From Bacteroidota bacterium (GTDB lineage: Bacteria > Bacteroidota > Bacteroidia > B-17B0 > Aurantibacillaceae), in assembly GCA_947450025.1 (NCBI GenBank), contig CANFTW010000006.1:158492-222491 (forward strand): DNA of 64,000 bases, in the 5' to 3' direction. This document shows, piece after piece, positions 27,284 through 37,256 of the stretch; positions within the stretch are counted from its first letter, which is position 1, and each line of letters starts with the position of its first letter. The translations under genes were made by a program, and so were the position numbers. The notes under the pieces are model-generated. The model did not search any database and was not told where the DNA came from. It saw only the letters and a program-made list of their open reading frames with translations.

Positions 27284-27299
27284 AATGATCAAGATTTGA

Positions 27300-28037
27300 T
27301 TAGTCTCTTTTTCCAAATAAGCGGAGTAAAGATAAAAACAAGTTAATAAAATCAAGATATAAAGTTAATGCACCCATTACACCTATTTTTTTGAAGTCTG
27401 ATGATCCATCATTAGCTTGAGCTAATTCTTTTATTTTTTGAACGTCATAAGCTGTTAATCCAGTGAATACAATAACACTAATGATACTAATAATATAGCC
27501 CATTGTTCCACTGTGCATAAACATATTAATTAATGAAGCAATGATAATTCCAATTAAACCTATCATTAATAAGGAACCCATTTTAGTTAAATCTGCCTTA
27601 GTTGTATATCCTGCAACAGCCATAATGCCAAATAGAGCGCATGTGCTTGCAAACACTACACCAATAGAGTCTAAGCTATAAACCATAAATATTGAACTTA
27701 AACTAATGCCCATTAATGCAGAAAATCCGAAAAATATGCCCATTAAAGCCACAAATGATAATTTATTGAATGCGAAATTCATCACCATCACTAAGCCAAG
27801 TGGAGCAAGCATCACAATCCAACCAATCATGGATGTGCCAATGCGATTGCCTAATTCATCATATTTATAAAGTAACTGTCCTAAATCAGGATTGTAGGCA
27901 AATAATAATGAGCAAATGGTAGTTACTCCAAGCGCTAAAAACATCCATGTAAATACGGATGCAAAAAGCGAACGCTCCTTAATAATTGTAGCACTCTCAA
28001 TATTATTTAAGTTTGTATTTCTAAAGTTTGTTTCCAT
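27300..28037 (-). CDS. Bax inhibitor-1 / YccA family membrane protein
   Basis: The 245-aa protein has seven predicted transmembrane helices after a 25-residue cytoplasmic N-terminus. The C-terminal FTGLTAYDVQKIKELAQ followed by LTLYLDFINLFLSLLRLFG is the signature of the BI-1/YccA (TMBIM) family, whose bacterial members include pH-sensitive calcium leak channels and the FtsH modulator YccA. Length and helix count are typical. It is a single gene between a terminator and the TonB receptor. Confidence 0.93.
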   Translation of the reverse strand: METNFRNTNLNNIESATIIKERSLFASVFTWMFLALGVTTICSLLFAYNPDLGQLLYKYDELGNRIGTSMIGWIVMLAPLGLVMVMNFAFNKLSFVALMGIFFGFSALMGISLSSIFMVYSLDSIGVVFASTCALFGIMAVAGYTTKADLTKMGSLLMIGLIGIIIASLINMFMHSGTMGYIISIISVIVFTGLTAYDVQKIKELAQANDGSSDFKKIGVMGALTLYLDFINLFLSLLRLFGKRD

Positions 28038-28105
28038 GTGTTATTTTTTGTGTAAAGGTACTCATTTTATAAACCTATGTTTTATAAAAATTGCTAAAAA
28101 ATAAT

Positions 28106-30463
28106 TTAGATTCTGATCATTAGTTGAAATAAAAACATGCGCGGTGGTCTAATATCACCTGGCCTTAAACTGTATTCGGCATTAAAAACATTATTTACAA
28201 TAAACGAAGCTTTTAGTTCTTTAGACACTTGATACGAGATTCTAGCATCATGCACCCAATCTCCATGAGCATGCTTTTCTCTATACTCCTTTAATCCTGG
28301 TAAGATGTAAGTAGATGGGATAGCATCCCAATTAATTCCATTTTGAGGTTCGTTATATTCATGCAATACACTTTGAATAAAACGTCTATCAATATTTTCC
28401 ATAAAGCTATAATATCTTGTACTCCATCCTACAGATAATTTTTTATAATCTAATTGAAGATCTGCTTTGAATAAATGACGATTTCTATACTTTAATATTT
28501 TTAAACCTTCAATACCTAATGTATCTCTTTTAGAGTCGTAATTCAAGTAAATTGGATTTGTATAGGTATATCCAATTAATGTTGTTGCATTAACTCGCCC
28601 AATTTTTCCTGTTCCTGTAATAGAAGCATCAATACCATTAATTCTGGCACTTCCTACGTTTTGAGATTTAAATCCAGCATATTGTCGGTCTAAGTAAAAT
28701 TTCCCAGTCTTTGGACCATAAATATCAAACGCAAACTCAACCATATCTTTGTACTCTGTCCAAAAACCAGCAATATCCAGGAAACCTTTGAAGTTTGAAA
28801 TTTTAAAACCTTGCTTAATACCTATTTCTGCACTCCATCCTCTTTCTGGTTGCAAGTTGTTATTAGGATATATTTGTAAAGCACTGACACTTGTACTCAC
28901 ATATTTTTCGGCAATAGTAGGGAAACGATATCCTTGACCAAACGATGCTCTTAAGAATGTGTATTCAAGTAAATGGTAATTTAAGCCAGCTCTAAATACT
29001 GGTTGAAATGGTAGCTTATTTAATTTAGGGCTTAAATATCCTCTTGTATATGATGTGTCAATTCGGTTATATTCCCCTCGTATTCCGAAAGAAGTGGTTA
29101 GTTTTTTGTATTTATAATCAAATTGAGCATAGCCTGCGTAGTTTTTACCTGTGTGTCTGCCGTATAAAGAATCCGCAATCACTTGTTGCTCCATATAGAC
29201 AGCACCATAAGTCATGGTGAAATTATTTTTAAAACGTTTTTGATATTGGAATTCGTTATAGTATAATTCAGCTCTCGAACCTTGATCTTTATCATTGGTG
29301 TTGTTAGTTAAATAATATCTTGAACGAAGGCTATATTTCCCCCCCTTTTTGCTGAAATAGGTAATATATGGATCAATATTTAAACGTTGATTGGAATATT
29401 TTTGAATAGTTAATCCTTGAGGAACATAGGCAGAGTCTGCATTTTGCCATAAGAAAAATAAACCACCTCTTGTTTCCATCATGTTGGTATTTACTCCTAT
29501 AGATAATCCTTGTATTTTTTTAAAGTTATATCTTAGATTCATGTTGAATCTTCCTCGCTTTTCATTTTCTAAATAACGATAGCCTTCATCATTAAACATA
29601 TGACCACCTAGCACGATATCCAAATTTTTTATTTTTTGAGCATGAGAAAAGTTAACACCAGTTTGTGTTTGGCTAGTGCCTTGCCACCATTTGTAACCCG
29701 TGTTTCTTGGCGCATCATATGAAGCTCCAAATAGTGACACCGTTGTTTGGGGTTTATCTTTTGCGTAGGCAGTTCTCATATTAATAACACCATTCATGGC
29801 TGATGAACCAAATAGAGCAGAAGCAGCGCCTTTAATAACTTCTACTTGCTCTAAATTCTCAAGAGGCAAATAATTCCATTTAATATCTGCCGCATCAGCA
29901 CTAATCATAGGCATTTCATCAACTAGCATTAATACGCGAGTACCAGCACCGTAACTATAACCACTTCCTCCTCTGATACTAGCTTGTCCATCAGATACAA
30001 CAACGCCAGGCACTTGATTCATGATAATATCTAAACTTTGCGTTGCTTTGTTTTCAATCAGAGATGGTTTAATCACATCCATACTCACCGTAACATCAGA
30101 TAGTTTTTGTTCAAATTTTCCAGCAGAAATAACCACCTCATCTAATAATTGATTGCCGTTTCCTAAATCAATATTAACCACAATGGTATCATTACCTTTT
30201 ACAGTAATCGTTTCTGAGTATTTTTTATACCCAACTAAGTCGCAATCTAGGGTATGATTTCCTTCTGTGGTTGAAATATAAAAAACACCATCCATGTCGG
30301 CCGCAATACCTTTAGTTTTATCTAAAACAATAACAGCTCCAGGTAGAGTTTCACTATTAGCTTTGTCTTTTACTACACCTTTTACCACTCCTAAAGTTTG
30401 AGCATAAATTTCACATGAATAAAAAAAGACTCCTGTTAAAATATATTTAATGTTTTTTATCAT
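28106..30463 (-). CDS. TonB-dependent outer-membrane receptor
   Basis: The 785-aa receptor has a signal peptide (MIKNIKYILTGVFFYS..., cut near IYAQ). A carboxypeptidase-regulatory-like domain follows (VVKGVVKDKANSETLPGA, about 25-105), then a plug domain (about 110-240) with VPGVVVSDGQASIRGG and NLEQVEVIKGAASALFGS, and a 22-strand type barrel ending in an aromatic-terminated strand (RMFLFQLMIRI). It imports a ligand across the outer membrane using TonB; the ligand cannot be told, and no SusD or siderophore gene lies beside it. I set the start at ATG 30463: a longer reading would need a TTG at 30541 inside dprA and would hide the signal peptide. Confidence 0.93.
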   Translation of the reverse strand: MIKNIKYILTGVFFYSCEIYAQTLGVVKGVVKDKANSETLPGAVIVLDKTKGIAADMDGVFYISTTEGNHTLDCDLVGYKKYSETITVKGNDTIVVNIDLGNGNQLLDEVVISAGKFEQKLSDVTVSMDVIKPSLIENKATQSLDIIMNQVPGVVVSDGQASIRGGSGYSYGAGTRVLMLVDEMPMISADAADIKWNYLPLENLEQVEVIKGAASALFGSSAMNGVINMRTAYAKDKPQTTVSLFGASYDAPRNTGYKWWQGTSQTQTGVNFSHAQKIKNLDIVLGGHMFNDEGYRYLENEKRGRFNMNLRYNFKKIQGLSIGVNTNMMETRGGLFFLWQNADSAYVPQGLTIQKYSNQRLNIDPYITYFSKKGGKYSLRSRYYLTNNTNDKDQGSRAELYYNEFQYQKRFKNNFTMTYGAVYMEQQVIADSLYGRHTGKNYAGYAQFDYKYKKLTTSFGIRGEYNRIDTSYTRGYLSPKLNKLPFQPVFRAGLNYHLLEYTFLRASFGQGYRFPTIAEKYVSTSVSALQIYPNNNLQPERGWSAEIGIKQGFKISNFKGFLDIAGFWTEYKDMVEFAFDIYGPKTGKFYLDRQYAGFKSQNVGSARINGIDASITGTGKIGRVNATTLIGYTYTNPIYLNYDSKRDTLGIEGLKILKYRNRHLFKADLQLDYKKLSVGWSTRYYSFMENIDRRFIQSVLHEYNEPQNGINWDAIPSTYILPGLKEYREKHAHGDWVHDARISYQVSKELKASFIVNNVFNAEYSLRPGDIRPPRMFLFQLMIRI

Positions 30464-30514
30464 TATCTCGTTATTTTTACGAACACAATATAATAAATTA
30501 CTATTATTTAACAA

Positions 30515-31624
30515 ATGAGTCCGGTCGAATTGACATACCAAATAGCGCTTACTTTATTAAATGGAGTAGGAGATGTTTTAGCTAAAAATCTGATAGCCTA
30601 CTGTGGTAGCGCAGAGGAAGTTTTTAAAACAAAAAAAAGTCAACTAGAAAAAATTCCGGGAATTGGAAAATTTACTTCGGAGGCTATCCTAAATCATAAA
30701 CACGTATTAGATAGAGCTGAAAAAGAAATAATTTTTATAGAAGAAAAATCTATACAAGCACTTTTTTTTACTGATAAAAATTATCCTCAACGATTAAAAA
30801 ATTGCCATGATAGTCCAGTCATGTTATATTATAAAGGCAATACAAATTTAAATACAGAAAAAGTGATTGCTGTTGTAGGAACAAGAACACCGTCTTCTTA
30901 TGGCAAACAATTAACAGAAAAATTAATTTCTGATTTAACAGATAGTGGTTGCTTAGTTGTGAGTGGCTTAGCATATGGTATCGATATTTCTGCTCATAAA
31001 TATGCTTTAGATTTTGGTTTAAATACAGTTGGGGTTTTGGCCCATGGACTAGACAGAGTTTATCCTTCAGTTCATTCAAATTACGCTGAAAAAATGATAA
31101 CACAAGGGGGCTTACTTACTGAATTTTTAAGTGAAACAAATCCCGATAAAGAAAATTTTCCAAAAAGAAATAGAATCGTAGCCGGGATGTGTGATGCCTT
31201 AGTAGTAGTTGAATCTAAACGCGGTGGAGGGAGTTTAATTACGGCTACCATTGCAAATTCTTACAATAAAGATGTGTTTGCTTATCCAGGAAAAGCTGGT
31301 GATGTTTTAAGTGAAGGTTGTAATGGATTAATTAAATCAAACAGAGCAAATTTAATAGAGAGCGCCGCTGATTTGTTTTATATTATGAACTGGAACGAAG
31401 AAACTAAAAAGAAAAAATCACCTCAAATTCCATTAATGATTAATTTATCTTTGGATGAGCAAATGATTGTGAATGCGTTTAAAAACAAACCGCAATTACA
31501 TGTCGATGAAATATGTTATGCTACTAAATTTTCAATTAGTAAAACTTCAACACATTTGCTACAATTAGAGTTTTCTAATATTATTAAATCACTTCCTGGC
31601 AAAATTTATCAGTTAAATCATTAA
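30515..31624 (+). CDS. dprA: DNA-processing protein A
   Basis: The 369-aa cytoplasmic protein loads RecA onto incoming single-stranded DNA during natural transformation. An N-terminal SAM-like/HhH region (ALTLLNGVGDVLAKNLI, KIPGIGKFTSEAIL) precedes the Rossmann-like domain with VVGTRTPSSYG, SGLAYGIDISAHKYAL, LAHGLDRVYPSVH, FPKRNRIVAGMCDALVVVESKRGGGS and AYPGKAGDVLSEGCNGLI. A C-terminal winged helix follows (about 305-369). All family parts are intact. It is divergent from the TonB receptor gene. Confidence 0.95.
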   Translation: MSPVELTYQIALTLLNGVGDVLAKNLIAYCGSAEEVFKTKKSQLEKIPGIGKFTSEAILNHKHVLDRAEKEIIFIEEKSIQALFFTDKNYPQRLKNCHDSPVMLYYKGNTNLNTEKVIAVVGTRTPSSYGKQLTEKLISDLTDSGCLVVSGLAYGIDISAHKYALDFGLNTVGVLAHGLDRVYPSVHSNYAEKMITQGGLLTEFLSETNPDKENFPKRNRIVAGMCDALVVVESKRGGGSLITATIANSYNKDVFAYPGKAGDVLSEGCNGLIKSNRANLIESAADLFYIMNWNEETKKKKSPQIPLMINLSLDEQMIVNAFKNKPQLHVDEICYATKFSISKTSTHLLQLEFSNIIKSLPGKIYQLNH

Positions 31625-31685
31625 ACATAATTTTAGATTTCCCTTTATTTAATAGGGTTTAAGGCAAACAAAAAAAAACAGCGCC

Positions 31686-31719
31686 TTGTTGTATAACATT
31701 TAAAAACGATGTAACTTTG
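31686..31719 (+). promoter_or_regulatory. Promoter of the FAD-dependent oxidoreductase
   Basis: TTGTTG at 31686-31691 and TAACTTTG at 31712-31719 match the Bacteroidota -33/-7 pair with a spacer of about 20. The ATG lies 16 bp after the -7 element. Confidence 0.5.
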
Positions 31720-31735
31720 CTTAAAATTATTTTAT

Positions 31736-32983
31736 ATGGAAAGTACAAAAGTTGATGTTCTTGTTATTGGAGCAGGACCCGCAGGTTCAATTGCTGCAAG
31801 TATCATTAATAAAGCAGGGTATAAAGTTCAAATTGTAGAAAAAGAAAAGTTTCCAAGGTTTGTGATTGGTGAAAGTTTATTGCCACGTGTCATGGATCAT
31901 TTAGAAGAAGCTGGTTTGTTGGCGGCAGTTAAAAAGGCAGGATTTCAGGAAAAGTTTGGGGCAAAGTTTGTTCGAGGAGATGAAATCTGTGATTTTAATT
32001 TTTCTGATCAATTTACTAAAGGATGGAATTGGACATGGCAAGTGCCACGAGGCCAATTCGATAAAATATTATCTGAAACAGCAGCTTCGATGGGAGTGAA
32101 TGTTCAGCATGAAATGGCTGTTAAGGATATTAAGTTTTTTGGAACTGACTCTGTGACAACTATTGTTAATAAGGATGGAATAGAATCTCAAATTGAGGCT
32201 AAGTTTATTGTTGATGCTAGCGGATACGGACGTGTTATTCCTCGTATGTTCGGCTTAGATAAACCTTCTAATTTTGAGCCTCGTAAAACACACTTCACAC
32301 ACTTTCAAGATTTAAAACGACCAGAAGGGATAGATGGAAATCGCATTACCGTTGTAGTTCATCAGCAACGTACTTGGATTTGGATTATTCCGTTCTCTAA
32401 TGGTATTACTTCTGTTGGGTTTGTTGCAGACCCTGAGTTTTTTAAAGATTTCCCTGAAGATGCTACTGAACGAATGAAAGGAATTATTGCTTCAGATGTT
32501 CAAACTAAAGATCGATTTGCAGGTGCTGAGATGATGTTTGAACCTAAAACAATTGAAGGTTATGCCATATCAACAAAACAACTTTATGGAGATGGATTTG
32601 TGCTTTGCGGCAATGCTACAGAGTTTTTAGATCCAGTATTTTCTTCAGGTGTTACGTTTGCAATGGAGTCAGGTAATAAGGCAGGTAAATTGGTTTGCGA
32701 GACATTAAAAGGAAATAAAGTAGATTGGCAAAAAGATTATACCGACTATATGATGCAAGGAATTAACACCTTTAGATCTTATGTAGCTGGTTGGTATGAA
32801 GGCGATTTACATGAAATTTTCTTTTCAGAAAATCAAGACCCCGAGATAAAAAAACAAATTTGTTCTGTATTAGCAGGCTATGTATGGGATTTAGAAAACC
32901 CATTTGTGAAAAAGCATGACCGAGCTTTAAAATCATTGGCTAATGTATTACGAATGAATAAAGAAAACGCTGCAGCAGTTTAA
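31736..32983 (+). CDS. NAD(P)/FAD-dependent oxidoreductase, halogenase / geranylgeranyl-reductase-like
   Basis: The 415-aa flavoprotein has the FAD-binding VLVIGAGPAGSIAASI (9-24), a GESLLPRVMDHLEEAG segment, the WTWQVPRGQFDKIL active-region motif, VDASGYGR, and the second FAD contact DGFVLCGNATEFLDPVFSSG. These are typical of the PHBH-like group that includes tryptophan-halogenase-like and geranylgeranyl-reductase-like proteins. The halogenase WxWxIP motif is not clear-cut. In Bacteroidota such enzymes often occur in aryl-polyene/flexirubin or lipid pathways, but no such cluster is here, so the substrate is unknown. It is monocistronic, with its own promoter and terminator. Confidence 0.85.
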   Translation: MESTKVDVLVIGAGPAGSIAASIINKAGYKVQIVEKEKFPRFVIGESLLPRVMDHLEEAGLLAAVKKAGFQEKFGAKFVRGDEICDFNFSDQFTKGWNWTWQVPRGQFDKILSETAASMGVNVQHEMAVKDIKFFGTDSVTTIVNKDGIESQIEAKFIVDASGYGRVIPRMFGLDKPSNFEPRKTHFTHFQDLKRPEGIDGNRITVVVHQQRTWIWIIPFSNGITSVGFVADPEFFKDFPEDATERMKGIIASDVQTKDRFAGAEMMFEPKTIEGYAISTKQLYGDGFVLCGNATEFLDPVFSSGVTFAMESGNKAGKLVCETLKGNKVDWQKDYTDYMMQGINTFRSYVAGWYEGDLHEIFFSENQDPEIKKQICSVLAGYVWDLENPFVKKHDRALKSLANVLRMNKENAAAV

Positions 32984-32997
32984 TTATTTCACGAAAT

Positions 32998-33032
32998 AAA
33001 AAAAGCTCCTCTTTATTAAGAGGAGCTTTTTT
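32998..33032. terminator. Bidirectional hairpin terminator
   Basis: A perfect stem of AAAAAAGCTCCTCTT and its complement with loop TATT lies between the FAD oxidoreductase and the convergent T9SS-type adhesin gene. A- and T-runs flank it. Confidence 0.88.
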
Positions 33033-33048
33033 AGTTTATATACTGTTG

Positions 33049-36000
33049 TTATTTTCCTTTAAATACTGTAATAAACCCACTGTATTTTTTGTCATCTGGA
33101 ACGTCTATAACATAGAAGAATGTTCCATCAGATACACCATCCCCTTTCCACTCATTATTATAGTTAGGGTTTTCGTAAACTTTTAATCCCCATCTATCAA
33201 AAATAGTCACATTCGTATTTGGATGATGTTCAATATTTGTGATTTTGAAGTAGTCGTTAGCATTATCACCATTTGGAGTAATAATGTTAGGAATCATAAT
33301 AGCACAAGGAGGTAATACATTAATGACTTGGTAGTCAGTTGTATTGTACCCACAACTATCGCTTACATAAACTACTATTGTATAGTTGCCTTGAGTATCA
33401 GGACTAATAGAGTTAAACACAGCTGTATTTGATAAAATAGATGGGCTTGGAACCATAGTCCACTCATAATGATAAGTTGGATAACCACCTGTGGCAAGAG
33501 CATTTAATGTAAAAGGAGTGCCCGCACAAGCAGATGAAGTATCTACAATTGAAATTGCTAAATCATTTACGAAGTTTTTAACCACAACTGTATCAGATGT
33601 AGAGTATGCACACACCCCGCTAATGGTAACAACCAACGTTGTTGTAGAGTTACTATTTGCTGTGTATGTTGTGCTATTTGTGGCACCAGGCGCTGGGTTA
33701 TTTCCTGGTAATGTTGTCCAAGAATAAGTGTATGGTGTTCCAGCATTTGCCGGAAGTGATGAACCAGCTGCAGTTGTTAATAGAAATGGTCTGTCTTTAC
33801 ACTTAGTTATATCAGGCATTGGAGTTACAATTAAGTTAGTCATAGGCGTTACGTTAATTGTAATAGTTTTTGTGTCAGGTGCACTACTTGGACATGGCGC
33901 AAAACCTGTAACAACATAGGTATTAGTGCCAACAGCAGGAGGTGTCACATTTATTACTGAGTTGGTAGATATTGGGACTAAAACTCCACCTTGATTATAA
34001 AACCAGTTATAGTTAAAGGCGCCAGAAGCACTTAAAGTTGAGTTACCACCTTCACATAAAGTAGCATTTGTAACTGCTGTAGTTACTGTTGTTGTTAATG
34101 GAGGGTAAATAATTTGTAATGTTTTTGTTGCAACACATCCTCCAATTGGATTAGTAACAGATATAGTGTAAATCACAGAACCCGTTGGAACTGGAGGCGC
34201 AGAAAAAGTTGGTGCAATTCTAATTGAATCATTCGCATAATTTGCGGTAATCGTCCCATTAGAAGAAACAGCTACAGTATAACTTGCAGGATTTGAAGCC
34301 CCACAATTTCCGAATTTAATATTTGGTCTGTAAGTATTATTTGGCGCATATGAACTACCAGTTGGGATAGGACACGCTACAGTTCCATCACTATTATACC
34401 ATCTTACTGATGCAAAAGGCGTGATGGAGTAAGGTGATGATGAATTTTGAGTGTAAGAAGGCATTGTTTGGCTATTACATACATCAATTAATAAATTCGA
34501 TACACCATCCCACTCATAAGCATTAGCAAATGTGTAGGTATTCCATCCTGTTGTAATATTGATGCTTGGCGCATAGTACACTTGAATTAATCCTGTTTGA
34601 TCAAATGTAGTAGATGTCATATCTTGTTCTGATGTACATTTTAATTTGATAGAAAAGTCAGGATATGAAGTAGTACCATTAATTGTCGAAATATTAAACG
34701 AGATACTAGAGAGCTTGCCAGCTTGAACACCCGCTGCAATTAACTCACTTGCTTTATATAATATTTGGTGACGGGTATTCCTGTACCAATTACCATAAAT
34801 TGCAGGATATGAAGTAGTTGAATTAACGCTTGATCCAAAACCTAATTGAATACTATTAGGCGTAGAGCAAGAACCTGTAGAAGATAAACCGCAAGATGTT
34901 GGAGCTGTTTCTCCAAAATCCATATTTAAGGTAAACTCGTCAGGGAAACACAAGACCGTGTTCGTAGGAGTCATCGTGAAGTTTGTTTGAATAGGTGCAA
35001 TTGTCACCGTGTTGTTGTAAAAACAAAATCCATCTGAAATTAAAGAGGTGTATGTTCCAGCAGCTAAAGGCGACATAGTTAAGGTTAAGGCACTTGTTAC
35101 GGTTGTTGTAACAACCCCTGATGGACCAGAGATATTATAATTATATGGACCACCAAATGGAGTGTTTAAATTAATAACGGTCGATCCATTCGTATTTCCC
35201 GGACAAACATTGGTTGTGTTAGAAAAATAAGCAGATCCTCCTGCAATTTGAGTGAGCGTGTAGGCTATTGAATCTCTACAACCTTGAGCATTTGTATAAA
35301 CAACAGAATATACATCGTTATTTATGGCGTTGTTGATGTAAAGGGTATCATTAATGCCAGCTGGCGCTGGAATTAAAGTAGTGCCATAATACCAAGTGTA
35401 GTTTGAGCCTCCTGCTTGAGGAATATTTGTAACGTTTCCACAGAATGGTCGAGTTAAACTATAAAAGAACGGAGGAGACACGCCCACAGAAATATTAGCT
35501 GAAGCTTGTCCGCAAGTAGTTGAAGCAACTAAAACACTGTATGTTCCCGGAGATAATCCAGTAGCGGTTTGTGAAGTAGAGACTACAGAGCCAGTATTTG
35601 GTCCAGAGGTGCTTGTCCATGTATATGTGTATATGCCGTTACTACCTATAGCTTGTACATAGGCCGTTCCGGAGTTACCGCCAGCACATGAACTTGTTGA
35701 ATTTAAGTTAACAATATTAACAGTCGTAAACCCAATACTTACTGTTTGAGTAATCGTACATCCACCTGGAGAGACCATATTCACTGTATAAGTTTGACCC
35801 GGCGCTGGAATTGGACCAACAGGAGGACCTTGAATTAAGGTATCGTTGGTTGCGCCAACAATAAGACCGCCTGGTCCATACCATTGATAAGTGTTAAAAC
35901 CTGTCGGAGCAACTAAAGTTGCATAGTTAGATCCAGAACACATGTTTGCATAAGGCGTTCCTATACCACCGCATTCTGCATCAACATAGGCATAACCCCA

Positions 36001-37011
36001 GTGTCCACCTAAGGTACATCCGCCAACTTCAAAATTAATGGATACGTTTGTTCCTGCTGGTAATGAAGATAAATCTACAGAATAATATTGCCATTTTCTA
36101 TAAAAAGTAGGGTCAAACGAACTTCCAACATCTGATTGAAACAGTGAATCTGCAGGTGAAGTTGATTTTGGATTAAAAGTATAAGAAGTACAACCTGGCA
36201 ATATAGCCCCTGTCCCTTCATTTCTAACCTCTACTTTAAAATATGGAGATTCATTTACTAAGTGACCGCTAGGATTTTGAAGAACAACCGCATAACTAAA
36301 CGATAAACGTTGATTGGTTGGAGAGGAAGTTGTGATATATTTTAAACGACACGCTCTGTAATTTGCGTTTGAACTATTCATTCGCACAGAAACAGGGTCA
36401 AAACTAAATGGGCTACGAACCGGAATTTGTGAGTAATAAATACCATTAATTAGTTTAGCAGCGTTTGTATCATAACCTTGAGCCGTGACATTAGGAAATA
36501 CATTGCTAATTGGAGGCAGTGTCATAATAGTATGAAAATTTGTTGTGCTGAAGGGAGAGCCATTATTACCCGCGCTGTTAATTATGGTTGTTCCTGTAGA
36601 CGTGTAATTAGGATTACCGCCAGCAGGCCCAGTACCAGCTGTTCCTATGCCTCCTGTCCAGCCATTAAAATTATATTGTTCAAAACCCATGTTTGGACAC
36701 CCTACACTCATAGGCTTGTTTGGATCCAAATAAATTATTGTTTCTGATATCTCAGAAGAACCCGCCTCGTAAGGAGTATGTTTGTGCTTTTGTTTAGCAA
36801 GCGCTCTTTGAGAAGAAAAATCGTTTCTTAAAAAGTCAACATAACCTTTTAGTTCTGAAGATTTGAGCCCTTTAGCTTTTGCTTGTTCATAGGCAGCTTT
36901 TTCATCAAACACATTAGGGTCATGTTTTTTTAGATCATTAGCTTGTGCCATTAATAATTGAGAAAAGCTAAGCGATAAAAATGCTAAGGAAAAAAATAAT
37001 TGTTTTTTCAT
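33049..37011 (-). CDS. Large secreted adhesin-like protein with T9SS type B (gliding) C-terminal domain
   Basis: The 1320-aa protein has a signal peptide (about 1-22, ending LLMAQ). An N-terminal region has a large Ser/Thr/Asn-rich jelly-roll-like domain (about 100-345). At least one SprB-like repeat follows (near 435-505: CAGGNSGTAY...GIYTYTW...GLSPGTYSVLV), then several PKD/Ig-like domains. The last 90 residues (from PNIITPNGDNANDYFKI through IFDRWGLKVYENPNY to GTFFYVIDV) form the gliding-associated CHB domain, which sends cargo through the type IX secretion system to the cell surface. The likely role is surface adhesion or motility. Codons are Thr/Asn/Ser rich because of the repeats. It is a single gene between a terminator and PBP1A. 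Confidence 0.93.
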   Translation of the reverse strand: MKKQLFFSLAFLSLSFSQLLMAQANDLKKHDPNVFDEKAAYEQAKAKGLKSSELKGYVDFLRNDFSSQRALAKQKHKHTPYEAGSSEISETIIYLDPNKPMSVGCPNMGFEQYNFNGWTGGIGTAGTGPAGGNPNYTSTGTTIINSAGNNGSPFSTTNFHTIMTLPPISNVFPNVTAQGYDTNAAKLINGIYYSQIPVRSPFSFDPVSVRMNSSNANYRACRLKYITTSSPTNQRLSFSYAVVLQNPSGHLVNESPYFKVEVRNEGTGAILPGCTSYTFNPKSTSPADSLFQSDVGSSFDPTFYRKWQYYSVDLSSLPAGTNVSINFEVGGCTLGGHWGYAYVDAECGGIGTPYANMCSGSNYATLVAPTGFNTYQWYGPGGLIVGATNDTLIQGPPVGPIPAPGQTYTVNMVSPGGCTITQTVSIGFTTVNIVNLNSTSSCAGGNSGTAYVQAIGSNGIYTYTWTSTSGPNTGSVVSTSQTATGLSPGTYSVLVASTTCGQASANISVGVSPPFFYSLTRPFCGNVTNIPQAGGSNYTWYYGTTLIPAPAGINDTLYINNAINNDVYSVVYTNAQGCRDSIAYTLTQIAGGSAYFSNTTNVCPGNTNGSTVINLNTPFGGPYNYNISGPSGVVTTTVTSALTLTMSPLAAGTYTSLISDGFCFYNNTVTIAPIQTNFTMTPTNTVLCFPDEFTLNMDFGETAPTSCGLSSTGSCSTPNSIQLGFGSSVNSTTSYPAIYGNWYRNTRHQILYKASELIAAGVQAGKLSSISFNISTINGTTSYPDFSIKLKCTSEQDMTSTTFDQTGLIQVYYAPSINITTGWNTYTFANAYEWDGVSNLLIDVCNSQTMPSYTQNSSSPYSITPFASVRWYNSDGTVACPIPTGSSYAPNNTYRPNIKFGNCGASNPASYTVAVSSNGTITANYANDSIRIAPTFSAPPVPTGSVIYTISVTNPIGGCVATKTLQIIYPPLTTTVTTAVTNATLCEGGNSTLSASGAFNYNWFYNQGGVLVPISTNSVINVTPPAVGTNTYVVTGFAPCPSSAPDTKTITINVTPMTNLIVTPMPDITKCKDRPFLLTTAAGSSLPANAGTPYTYSWTTLPGNNPAPGATNSTTYTANSNSTTTLVVTISGVCAYSTSDTVVVKNFVNDLAISIVDTSSACAGTPFTLNALATGGYPTYHYEWTMVPSPSILSNTAVFNSISPDTQGNYTIVVYVSDSCGYNTTDYQVINVLPPCAIMIPNIITPNGDNANDYFKITNIEHHPNTNVTIFDRWGLKVYENPNYNNEWKGDGVSDGTFFYVIDVPDDKKYSGFITVFKGK

Positions 37012-37234
37012 GTTTTTTTATTGTTTCATAACGAAATTTGCTTCAGAAATACTAATCCTAAAAAAGGCATTAAATACAAATTACAAATTACATATTTTGT
37101 CTCAAATTTAAACTTTATATTTTAGGTTTACAAGTCGTTTGGCTCATTCATAAGGCACTTTAGTGTGTTAAAAAACGACTTTTATTGGATTTCTAATATT
37201 TTTACCTAGAATTTCACAATCTAACCAATAACGT

Positions 37235-37242
37235 TAACTTTG
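37235..37242 (+). promoter_or_regulatory. Promoter (-7 element) of PBP1A
   Basis: TAACTTTG matches TAnnTTTG exactly, with TTTC at 37212-37215 in the -33 position (19-base spacer). The PBP ATG lies 14 bp downstream. Confidence 0.5.
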
Positions 37243-37256
37243 CATAACAATTATTT

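Noticed and set aside
30464..30541. N-terminal extension of the TonB receptor into the dprA start
   Set aside because: It needs a TTG start and would bury the signal peptide that begins at Met of MIKNIKYILTG.
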